DNA of 64,000 nucleotides, taken from the NCBI GenBank assembly GCA_964510315.1, contig CAZEAP010000016.1, positions 1 to 64,000 on the forward strand. The letters run 5' to 3'. The notes under the pieces are model-generated. The model did not search any database, was not told the origin of the DNA, and worked only from the letters and a program-made list of their open reading frames with translations. The translations under genes and the position numbers were made by a program. This DNA is from CAZEAP01 sp964510315. GTDB taxonomy: Bacteria > Planctomycetota > Brocadiia > SM23-32. This document shows, piece by piece, positions 8,863 to 16,243 of the stretch. Each line of letters starts with the position of its first letter. The stretch's first letter is position 1.

Positions 8863-10392
8863 TCAAACACCGAGTTGCGCATGCCAGGTGCCCTTCCGGC
8901 GTGCCAGGTGAACCGAGCACGCCAGGCAGGGATCAAATGAGCGGATTGTCCTCACTATCTCGAACGGATTGTCCACGTCTCGTATCTGCTCGCCCTCCAC
9001 GGCCTGTTCGATCGGGCCCGGCCGACCCCGCGAGTCCCGGGGTGAGCCGTTCCATGTCGTCGGCACGACGGCCTGGTAGTTGGCGACCTTGCCGTCGCGG
9101 ATGCTGATCCAGTGACCCAGTGCGCCCCGTGGCGCGTCGGTCATACCCGCCCCGGTCCCCTCCGAGGGCACTTCCACCGGTATGACGCAGGGCTCGCCGG
9201 GACTGAGCTGCAGAAGCCAATCCTGGGCTTTCCGTGCGATCAGGCCGGTCTCCAGGGCGCGGGCGGCGTGCCGGCCGAGGGTCGAGTTCAAAACCTCCGG
9301 CTCCACGCCCGCCTCACTGCAGAAATCCTCTACGATTCTGCCGATTTCCTCGCCGCCCGCCGCGTGGCCGACCAGCAGGCGTGCGGCCGGACCGACCTCG
9401 CAGGGCATCCCGTCGTAGCGGGGGGCTTTGAGCCAGGAGTATGCGCCTTCCTTGGCCTCCTCCGGGATGGTCTCCCCTTCGGCGGGGTTGAGGCCGTTGG
9501 ACTCGTCGGCATAGTAGGAGTTCTTCACGTCTTCGGTAATCTTCTCGGCCTCCACCGACTGGACACTCCCCTCCCCCAGGTCCAGCAGGCCGGCGGGGAA
9601 CAGCCCGTCCTCGTCGAAAACGCCGTAGGAGAGGAACCGGGAGCAGCCGGCCCCCAGCTCCAGGCAGTCCGGATAGGCACCGGCCAGCATCAGGATGTCG
9701 GGGATGTAGCAGGTGCGCACGAAATCCTCGATCTCCCGGACGTAGGAGAGGGCCGAGGCGATCTGGTCCCTGCCGACCTGGGTAGTCACGCCGCCGACGT
9801 TGACGGTGCACTGGTGGGGCATCTTGCCGCCGAACAGGGCCAGCAGCTCGTGGCAGTTGCGGCGGACGCGGAGCGCCTCGAGGTAATGCTTCACGGCGAC
9901 CCGGTTCTGCTGCTCGCTGAGGCGGTAGTCGCCTTCATAGCGGGGCACGAAGGGTTCCAGAGCGCCGCGTCCGATGAAATCCTTTACGGCTTTCAGATCG
10001 GCGTCGTCCCCGTCGTAGTCGGCGGCGGCGGTGACATCGACGTAATCCAGGGCGGCCAGGTGGTAGAAGTGCAGCACGTGGGACTGCAGGAAGTTGGCCG
10101 CCAGCATGATGTCGCGGAGCACCACGCCGTTGGGTGGAATGCTGTCCTGTAGCCCGAAGGCCTCGTCCAGGGCGAGGGCGGCGGCGGTTGCGTGCGCCTG
10201 GGGGCAGACGCCGCAGATGCGCTGAGCCAGGATGGGGATGTCGCGGGGGTCGCGCCCGCCGAAGATAACCTCCAGACCGCGCGCCAGCGTGCCCCCGCAA
10301 CGGGCCTCCGTCACACGTCCGTCCTCCTGCTCCACGTCCACGCGGAGGTGTCCTTCAATCCTGGTGACCGGATCTATGGTGATCCTACTCAT
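8863..10392 (-). CDS. [NiFe] hydrogenase large subunit
   Basis: Catalytic subunit that splits or makes H2. The nickel ligands are visible as RICGVCPQAH (C60, C63) and DPCLACSVH (C489, C492). Fourteen residues follow His495, the tail that the protease encoded next should remove. At 509 residues it has the usual length for group 1/2 enzymes. Its ATG overlaps the small-subunit stop by 8 bases. No hyp genes for cofactor assembly lie in the window. Confidence 0.93.
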   Translation of the reverse strand: MSRITIDPVTRIEGHLRVDVEQEDGRVTEARCGGTLARGLEVIFGGRDPRDIPILAQRICGVCPQAHATAAALALDEAFGLQDSIPPNGVVLRDIMLAANFLQSHVLHFYHLAALDYVDVTAAADYDGDDADLKAVKDFIGRGALEPFVPRYEGDYRLSEQQNRVAVKHYLEALRVRRNCHELLALFGGKMPHQCTVNVGGVTTQVGRDQIASALSYVREIEDFVRTCYIPDILMLAGAYPDCLELGAGCSRFLSYGVFDEDGLFPAGLLDLGEGSVQSVEAEKITEDVKNSYYADESNGLNPAEGETIPEEAKEGAYSWLKAPRYDGMPCEVGPAARLLVGHAAGGEEIGRIVEDFCSEAGVEPEVLNSTLGRHAARALETGLIARKAQDWLLQLSPGEPCVIPVEVPSEGTGAGMTDAPRGALGHWISIRDGKVANYQAVVPTTWNGSPRDSRGRPGPIEQAVEGEQIRDVDNPFEIVRTIRSFDPCLACSVHLARRKGTWHAQLGV

Positions 10393-11266
10393 CCCGGCCT
10401 CCCACTTCGGTGGTCTCCCCGATTTTGGGGAGCCTGTCTTCCAGCAGCTCCCGGTAGATCGGCGTCATCTGGTCAATGAACTCCGGCTGAGTGCATCCCT
10501 GGCAGGGGGCGCCGGCCTTGACGCACCAGTTCAGGCCGTCGTTCCACTCCCGCAGGGGGCAGTCGGCGTAGGTGATGGGGCCCTTGCAGCCCACCTTGTG
10601 CAGGCATTCCGGATCGCCGGGCTTCTCGGCGAACTTGCCTTCGTCGAAGTAAGGCCTGCGGGGGCAGTTTTCGTGGATCAGACGGCCGTAGGTGATCAGC
10701 GGCCGCTTCAGCGCGTCGGTGGGCACACGGCCTGGGTCTTCCACCGCCAGGTATTCCAGCAGCGCTGAGCTTATCCACTCAGGATGCGGCGGGCAGCCGG
10801 GGACGTTCAGAAGCGGCGTCGAAACCGAGTGCTTCTCCATGATCTCTTCGGCGGAACGGAAGGACCCGGGGTTGGGAGCGCCGGCGGGAATGCCCCCGAA
10901 GGACGAACAGGTCCCCACGGCAAGCACGAGGGACGCGGACCGCGCCAGCTCGACGAACTTCTCCAGTATCGTGACCTCGTGGTCGTCGGGGTCGCCGATG
11001 GTGCAGAAACCCTCCTTCTCCGGCACCGCCCCCTCAAGGGCGAGCACGAAATCAGCCTCCGGCAGGCCGTCCAGCAGCCGGAAAGCCTCCCGCCCCTGGC
11101 CCGCCATGAGCGTGGGATGATACTTCAAGCTGATGTGCTTGCCGGGCAGAAGCTGTTCGACCAGCAGGTTTCGTGGGGAGGGATGAGCGGAGTTGAGGAA
11201 GGAAACCGAACAGCCCGTGCAGCCTCCTCCCTGCAGCCAAACCAGATTCACCTCAGGTGAGGCCAT
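10385..11266 (-). CDS. [NiFe] hydrogenase small subunit, cytoplasmic type
   Basis: Iron-sulfur subunit that carries electrons from the large subunit. The 293-residue protein starts directly with the proximal-cluster motif WLQGGGCTGCSVSF (C16, C19) and has no twin-arginine signal, so the enzyme should stay inside the cell. Other ligands are VPGCPPHPEW, HENCPRRP, CLHKVGCKGP and the medial-cluster segment NWCVKAGAPCQGC. In that segment Cys stands where classical uptake enzymes have Pro (NWPV), which should make the medial cluster [4Fe-4S]. The start has GGGAGG upstream and a strong promoter lies 45-73 bases before it. It is the first gene of a five-gene operon ending in metF. Confidence 0.92.
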   Translation of the reverse strand: MASPEVNLVWLQGGGCTGCSVSFLNSAHPSPRNLLVEQLLPGKHISLKYHPTLMAGQGREAFRLLDGLPEADFVLALEGAVPEKEGFCTIGDPDDHEVTILEKFVELARSASLVLAVGTCSSFGGIPAGAPNPGSFRSAEEIMEKHSVSTPLLNVPGCPPHPEWISSALLEYLAVEDPGRVPTDALKRPLITYGRLIHENCPRRPYFDEGKFAEKPGDPECLHKVGCKGPITYADCPLREWNDGLNWCVKAGAPCQGCTQPEFIDQMTPIYRELLEDRLPKIGETTEVGGRDE

Positions 11267-11310
11267 CTATCGGTCCTCCCGGGACTTCGCAGGCAATGGG
11301 AAATCGCGGC

Positions 11311-11339
11311 ATCGTAACCCGAGCGAGCGAGACTGTCAA
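11311..11339 (-). promoter_or_regulatory. Strong sigma70-type promoter of the hydrogenase-metVF operon
   Basis: On the minus strand: TTGACA (11339-11334), 17-base spacer, TACGAT (11316-11311), 45 bases before the small-subunit ATG. It separates this operon from pabBC upstream. Confidence 0.65.
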
Positions 11340-11381
11340 ATCACTTTGCCGAATCTGCCCGCCGGACGCCCCCAAAATGCC

Positions 11382-12254
11382 CTACTGGAGCCCGCATTGC
11401 CGCCGTGCGTAGTCCGCGTACGCCCTCCGTATGCGCGCCGTAACTTCCTCCCCGAACTCCCCTTGGTGGCGCTCGCCGGCGATGGCCTCAACCGAGACCA
11501 CTCCCCGAAGGGAGTTCGTGCAAAACACCTCTTCGGCCTCCAGCAGGCGCGCAGCTTCGTACCTTCCGGTCTCCGTCGGGACGCCCATCTGGTCACAGAG
11601 TTCCAGCACCACCTCCCGCGTTATGCCCGGCAGCAGCCCGCAGGAGGCCGCCGGGGTGCAGACGGCCCCGCCACTGACGAAGAAGAGGTTCGTGATGGCC
11701 CCCTCGGCGAGTTCGCCCGCCGAGTTGAGGAAGCAGGCCTCGTCCGCCCCGACCGCGCGGGCCTCGGCCAGCGCGAGCAGGTTCGCCTGGTAGCTGAGGG
11801 TCTTGTGCCCCACGGTCGGGGAGTTCTCGTTGCGCACGTAGGGCGAGCGCAGCAGCGTGATTGGAGGCGGGGAGTCCAGCGGAGCAAGCTCCATCGGCCG
11901 CGCCACGGCGAAGACCGTTGCCTCCGCGGTCTCGAGGTCCGTCAGCCGGCCGGCGTGGAGACCGCGGCTGACGGTGATCCGCAGGTAGCCCTCCTTCACG
12001 TCGTTGGCCGCAATCAGGCGATCCACGCCGCCGGTCAGCGCTTCGGGGTCCGGTGACGTCCCGAAGCCCGTATCCCGGCACGAGGCCGCCAACCGACGGA
12101 GATGTCGGTCCAGCAGCAGCGGAACTCCGCCCATGATGCGGGTGGTCTCAAAGAAACCGTCGCCGTAAAGGAACCCCCGATCCAGGGGCGAGACGGCTGC
12201 CTCCCTGTGGCCGATGATCCGACCGTTCAGGTAAACGGCCTCACCGTTTCTCAT
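11382..12254 (-). CDS. pabC: Aminodeoxychorismate lyase PabC (class IV aminotransferase fold)
   Basis: PLP enzyme that releases p-aminobenzoate and pyruvate from aminodeoxychorismate for folate synthesis. The 290-residue product has the class IV signature with the catalytic lysine in GHKTLSYQANLL (K151), an early DRGFLYGDGFFET and ITNLFFV. Branched-chain or D-amino-acid aminotransferases share the fold, but the 14-base overlap with pabB makes PabC the better call. Folate supply fits the nearby methylene-THF reductase. Confidence 0.85.
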   Translation of the reverse strand: MRNGEAVYLNGRIIGHREAAVSPLDRGFLYGDGFFETTRIMGGVPLLLDRHLRRLAASCRDTGFGTSPDPEALTGGVDRLIAANDVKEGYLRITVSRGLHAGRLTDLETAEATVFAVARPMELAPLDSPPPITLLRSPYVRNENSPTVGHKTLSYQANLLALAEARAVGADEACFLNSAGELAEGAITNLFFVSGGAVCTPAASCGLLPGITREVVLELCDQMGVPTETGRYEAARLLEAEEVFCTNSLRGVVSVEAIAGERHQGEFGEEVTARIRRAYADYARRQCGLQ

Positions 12255-13647
12255 CGGCGGAGGCTCCCATGATTTCCTCGTAGTTGGGGGCGTTGAGCGC
12301 CTCGAAAACGGCCTGGCCTTTATGGAGGGTCTCCTCGTATTCCATCACGGGGTCGGAGTCGGCCACGATGCCGCCGCCGAACTGGGCGTGGATACGGCCG
12401 CTCTGCCGGATCATGGTTCGGATGACGATGTTCAGGTCCATCCGGCCGTGGAAAGAGATGTAACCAATCGAGCCGGTGTAGACATTACGCGCATGGGGTT
12501 CAAGCTCTTCGATGATCTCCATGGCGCGTATCTTGGGCGCCCCGGTGATCGAGCCGCCCGGGAAGCTGGCCCGGATCAGCGAAAACTCATCCTGTTGCGG
12601 CCGATAGAGCCGGCCCGTCACCGTGGAGACCAGATGGAAGACGGTCTGGTAGGATTCGGTCACCGCGTGCTCGGCAACCCTCACCGAACCGTAGTCGCAG
12701 ACCCTGCCGAGGTCATTGCGCTCCAGGTCGACGATCATCGCCAACTCCGCGTGGTCCTTCGCGGAGGCCTCCAGCTCCTCCCGCATTCGCCGGTTGAACT
12801 CCTCGTCATCGGCCCGCCGCGGCCGCGTGCCTTTGATCGGTCGCGTGGTGACGCGGTCCCCCTCGACCAGGAGGAAGCGCTCCGGGGAAGAGGAGAATAT
12901 CTCGAAGTCAGGATAGGCCAGGTAGGCCGAGAAAGGGGCGGGGTTGAGCCGACGGAGGCGGCCATAAATCTCCAGACCGTCATCTCCGCAGGGGCCGCTG
13001 AACCGCTGGGACAGGTTCACCTGGAAGATGTCCCCGGCCCCGATGTAGTCCAGGGCTCTTTCGACGGCGGTCAGGTACTCCTCCCGCGAAAAGTTAGACT
13101 TGAGCGCGACGGGCTCGATGCCGGCCAGCCGTCCTTGCTCCTCCCCGGGGGTGGGGACATCCGGCCGGGCGCCGGGGGCGCCGACCCATTCGGTCACGCC
13201 GCGGCGGCGGTCGAAGAGCAGCCCCTGGTCGTAGAAGCAGAGGACGAAATAGGGCACCTCCAGGTCGTAGTCGCACCCGCGGGGCAGCTTCTCGATACGG
13301 TGCCGAAGATCGTAGCTGAAAAAGCCCACCGCCCCGCCCGCGAAGGGGAACGGGAAGTCAGGCGCCTCGAAGCGGTAGGGATCGAACAGTTCCGAGAGCG
13401 TCCGAAAGGGCTCGCCCGTAGTGGTGGTCCGGTCCCCTCCCCTGAGGTCGGCCACCTCCACGAGGTCCTCCCCGCAGGTGACCTTCAGGAAAGGACGCCA
13501 GCACAGCAGGGAATAGCGACCGAAGGAGGTCAGCGGGCCGGAGCTTTCCAGCAGTGCCGGATAGGGCCGGTCGGCCACGGCCCGCAGGTAGGCCATGGGC
13601 CGACAGCCCCGCTCGATCCGTTTGTATTTAGGTCGGCTTCCATTCAT
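12241..13647 (-). CDS. pabB: Aminodeoxychorismate synthase component I PabB
   Basis: Turns chorismate into aminodeoxychorismate with ammonia from PabA. The 468-residue protein has the chorismate-binding core: PIKGTRPR at 270-277 (the Lys in PIKGT marks PabB; anthranilate synthase has PIAGT), DLERNDLGRV, GGSITGAPK and IRTMI. No pabA glutaminase gene is beside it, so the subunit must be encoded elsewhere or shared with TrpG. It overlaps pabC. The start at 13647 is the first ATG; later ATGs such as codon 18 are possible. Confidence 0.88.
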   Translation of the reverse strand: MNGSRPKYKRIERGCRPMAYLRAVADRPYPALLESSGPLTSFGRYSLLCWRPFLKVTCGEDLVEVADLRGGDRTTTTGEPFRTLSELFDPYRFEAPDFPFPFAGGAVGFFSYDLRHRIEKLPRGCDYDLEVPYFVLCFYDQGLLFDRRRGVTEWVGAPGARPDVPTPGEEQGRLAGIEPVALKSNFSREEYLTAVERALDYIGAGDIFQVNLSQRFSGPCGDDGLEIYGRLRRLNPAPFSAYLAYPDFEIFSSSPERFLLVEGDRVTTRPIKGTRPRRADDEEFNRRMREELEASAKDHAELAMIVDLERNDLGRVCDYGSVRVAEHAVTESYQTVFHLVSTVTGRLYRPQQDEFSLIRASFPGGSITGAPKIRAMEIIEELEPHARNVYTGSIGYISFHGRMDLNIVIRTMIRQSGRIHAQFGGGIVADSDPVMEYEETLHKGQAVFEALNAPNYEEIMGASADEKR

Positions 13648-13705
13648 CTCGATTGTCTCCGGTCGGCCCGAGAGCGCGCGCAGAACCTCCGCGCTACAGC
13701 CCCGC

Positions 13706-15139
13706 CTAGCCGCGGAGGAATGCGCGGATTTGCTCCGCCGAGGGCTCTATGGCTTCGACCGGCACGCCGAGGAACCTCATCCCTTCGTACAGGGCGGGCG
13801 CAAGCTTGCCGTGGACCCCGCCGATGTGATGAATGTACGGACCGTAGATCAGTTTCTCCTCCCACAGGGGCCAGTTGTCCACCTGCACCCAGAGGTAGGT
13901 TCCCCGCGTGGGCGGGCCTTCGCAGCCGGCGGCGTGCCCCATGAAGAAACTGTACCGCCCGTGATCGCCGTCGAACCGACCCAGCGTTACGTCCCCGCCC
14001 TTCACGCGGAAGTGACCCACGCCGGTCTGTTCCGCCGGGCGCATCCAGTGCCCGCCCAGCGAGGGCTCCTCGCCCTCCGCGGCCAACCCGACAGGGAAGG
14101 GACCGCAGTGCCACAGCAGCTCCGCATTGTCGTTTTCCGGGTGCCGGATCGTCAGGTCGGCAAGGAAGACCGGGCTTTCGGCCCTCGCGGCGGCCTGCAG
14201 CGCCAGCAGGCTGACCGCACCGTGGACGTCCGTCTCGCAGGCAACCGGCAACCCGACCTCCGCCAGCAGTCCGTTCGCCAGGCACGGCACGATGCCCAGT
14301 GGCACGGCAAGCGCGTCCCAGCAGTGAATGGCCAGCGCATCCAGCCGCTCCTCCTCGGCCCATTCCTGGAGCACCAGCTTCAGGGACAGCAGCTTCCGAA
14401 CGTCTTCCTCCGGCACGTCGGCGAGGCTGACCCGCCGGCGCAGCTCTTCCACTTCATCCTCGACCTGGCGGGAGTCGGCCCTTGGCTCCACGTCTCCGGT
14501 CAGGTCGGGCAGCGGCGTGGGCACCAGCTCTATTCCGAACCGCTCCAGCAGCTCGCTCTCGTTGCACATGGTGCTGGTAAAGGGCGTGGGGCGGGTGGAA
14601 ATCTGCCCGATGCGCGCCCCGCGGACCGAACGGAACACGTTGGCCGCCCGCAGGAACACGTCCATGCCGCGCTCAAAGAGGTCTTCGCCCGGACGACAGT
14701 TGATGATGTAGCTGAAGGGAACGTCCCGTCTCCGCAGCAGCTTGCTGGTGGCGAAGAGGCCGCACTGGGTGTCGCGCTCACGGGAGCCGTCCGCGGCGGG
14801 GGCTTCGTCGCGCGGGCCCCAGAGGAGCACCGGCTTGCCGAGTGCCGAACAGACCCGACCCACCGCCACCTCCTGGCCGAAATCGCAGTGGGCGGCAAAG
14901 ACGGCATCCACCCCCTCGCTCCGAAAGCGCTCGACCACCGCCGCCGCGTCGGTGGGCTCGTAGAGCAGGCCGTGCTCGTTCAGCCAATCCAGCCCCACAT
15001 AGGCGAGGCCGAGGTCTTTGAGCCGCTCTTCGATCCGTTGCTTCTGGCGCTCCGCCGCCTCCGTCTCGAAAACTCCGTAGCGGTGGGTGGGCAGGAAACC
15101 CAGCTTCATGGGGGCGGCGGCTTTCACGTGATTCAGCAT
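13706..15139 (-). CDS. L-fucose/L-arabinose isomerase-fold protein
   Basis: A 477-residue protein resembling the L-fucose isomerase family of aldose-ketose isomerases: a Rossmann-like N-terminal part (MKLGFLPTHRYGVFETEAAE), LLWGPRDEAP, a middle domain with LAIHCWDALA, CETDVHGAVSLLAL (metal-ligand-like Glu and Asp), and a C-terminal segment with HHIGGVHG. The sugar is unknown and some members are not true isomerases. The start at 15139 has GGAG 8 bases upstream; the open frame continues further, but without similarity. It has its own good promoter, 60-90 bases upstream. Confidence 0.7.
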   Translation of the reverse strand: MLNHVKAAAPMKLGFLPTHRYGVFETEAAERQKQRIEERLKDLGLAYVGLDWLNEHGLLYEPTDAAAVVERFRSEGVDAVFAAHCDFGQEVAVGRVCSALGKPVLLWGPRDEAPAADGSRERDTQCGLFATSKLLRRRDVPFSYIINCRPGEDLFERGMDVFLRAANVFRSVRGARIGQISTRPTPFTSTMCNESELLERFGIELVPTPLPDLTGDVEPRADSRQVEDEVEELRRRVSLADVPEEDVRKLLSLKLVLQEWAEEERLDALAIHCWDALAVPLGIVPCLANGLLAEVGLPVACETDVHGAVSLLALQAAARAESPVFLADLTIRHPENDNAELLWHCGPFPVGLAAEGEEPSLGGHWMRPAEQTGVGHFRVKGGDVTLGRFDGDHGRYSFFMGHAAGCEGPPTRGTYLWVQVDNWPLWEEKLIYGPYIHHIGGVHGKLAPALYEGMRFLGVPVEAIEPSAEQIRAFLRG

Positions 15140-15197
15140 TCGAGAACTCCGTTTTGGTCTCGGTTCGGCCTGGATTTGAGCCCCCGCAGGCTCGGGG

Positions 15198-15226
15198 AGT
15201 ATAGCACGGGCCGACCCGACCGTCAA
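15198..15226 (-). promoter_or_regulatory. Sigma70-type promoter of the isomerase-like gene
   Basis: Minus strand TTGACG (15226-15221), 17-base spacer, TATACT (15203-15198), 59 bases before the ATG at 15139. Confidence 0.65.
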
Positions 15227-15306
15227 AGGGTCCCGGGGCTCCGTGATCGTCGCTTAGAGTGGGGGCCGGGAAGGCCGACTGGGAACGACTCAGCGGCCTA
15301 AAGGGT

Positions 15307-15335
15307 TTGCACACGGCGGCTGGGCGGATTAACAT
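15307..15335 (+). promoter_or_regulatory. Possible promoter of the kinase-CHAT gene block
   Basis: TTGCAC (15307-15312), 17 bases, TAACAT (15330-15335), 32 bases before the kinase ATG. It diverges from the isomerase promoter. Both boxes are only partial matches. Confidence 0.35.
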
Positions 15336-15367
15336 GGCAGACCTCCCTTCACCGTGCGGAACCGAAC

Positions 15368-16234
15368 ATGGCGGCGAAGAAAGCACCGAGACTGCAGGAC
15401 GTCCTGGACGGCTACCGGGTCGGCGAGAGGCTGGGCACCGGCGCGCGCAGCGTGATCCATGAGGTCCGGCGCACCGAAGACGGCGCGCTGTTCGCCGCCA
15501 AGTTCGTCCCCGTGCGCAACGAAGAGGACAAGCGGATCATCGGGCACCTGGAGAACGAATACGAGGTGCTGAGCGCCATCCAGCAGACCCGCACAACCGG
15601 TGTGGGTATCGCCGTTCGGGCCATTGACTTTCAGAAGATACGACGATGGTTCAAGCTCCGTGCGGCTTACCTGCTGATGGAAAGGCTGACCGGCCGTCCG
15701 CTCGCGGAGAACCCCGACTACGACCTGGACGAATTGCTGACCATTTTCCGTCAGGTAGGGCTGGGGCTGGAGAACACCCACAAAGCCGGCTACGTCCACG
15801 CCGACCTGAAACCCGACAACATACTGGTCGGGGAGCACCTGGACGTAAAGCTGATCGACTTTGGCTTCGCAGCGCCCCCGGGGACCGAGTTGAAGTCGGG
15901 CAAAGGCACCTTCGGCTATATGGCGCCCGAGCAAATGGGCGGCCGGCTGACCGAGAAGACGGATGTCTTCAACATGGGGGCGGCGCTCTACTGGGTCCTC
16001 ACCGGGCAGGGCCTGCCCAGCATCAGCCCGGGCGAGCACGAACGCACCGGCTTCGTGCCCGACCGGCAGGTCCGCCCCACTCCCCCCTCACGGCTGAATC
16101 CGGACGTGCCGGATGAACTCTCCGACATGGTGTTGAAGTGCTGTGAATATGAACCGCACAAGCGGCCCACGGTCACCGAGTTCAAACGGTACCTTCACGG
16201 GCTGCAACTGCGGATTGAATACGGTGCTGTGTAG
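15368..16234 (+). CDS. Ser/Thr protein kinase, kinase domain only
   Basis: A 288-residue eukaryotic-like kinase: glycine loop GERLGTGARS at 19-28, catalytic-site Lys in FAAKF (K45), HADLKPDN at 144-151, DFGFA at 164-168 and APEQ at 186-189. All catalytic residues are present; Ala replaces Arg in the HRD motif, so activation need not depend on loop phosphorylation. It has no transmembrane or sensor domain, so it is a soluble cytoplasmic kinase. It is 9 bases upstream of the AsmA-like gene and is the first gene of a block of large envelope lipoproteins, which suggests that it regulates that block or responds to it. The substrates are unknown. Confidence 0.9.
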   Translation: MAAKKAPRLQDVLDGYRVGERLGTGARSVIHEVRRTEDGALFAAKFVPVRNEEDKRIIGHLENEYEVLSAIQQTRTTGVGIAVRAIDFQKIRRWFKLRAAYLLMERLTGRPLAENPDYDLDELLTIFRQVGLGLENTHKAGYVHADLKPDNILVGEHLDVKLIDFGFAAPPGTELKSGKGTFGYMAPEQMGGRLTEKTDVFNMGAALYWVLTGQGLPSISPGEHERTGFVPDRQVRPTPPSRLNPDVPDELSDMVLKCCEYEPHKRPTVTEFKRYLHGLQLRIEYGAV

Positions 16235-16243
16235 GGCGCTTCG

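Noticed and set aside
11382..12254. Branched-chain aminotransferase for the pabC gene
   Set aside because: The fold is shared, but the overlap with a PabB carrying the PIKGT motif makes aminodeoxychorismate lyase the better call.
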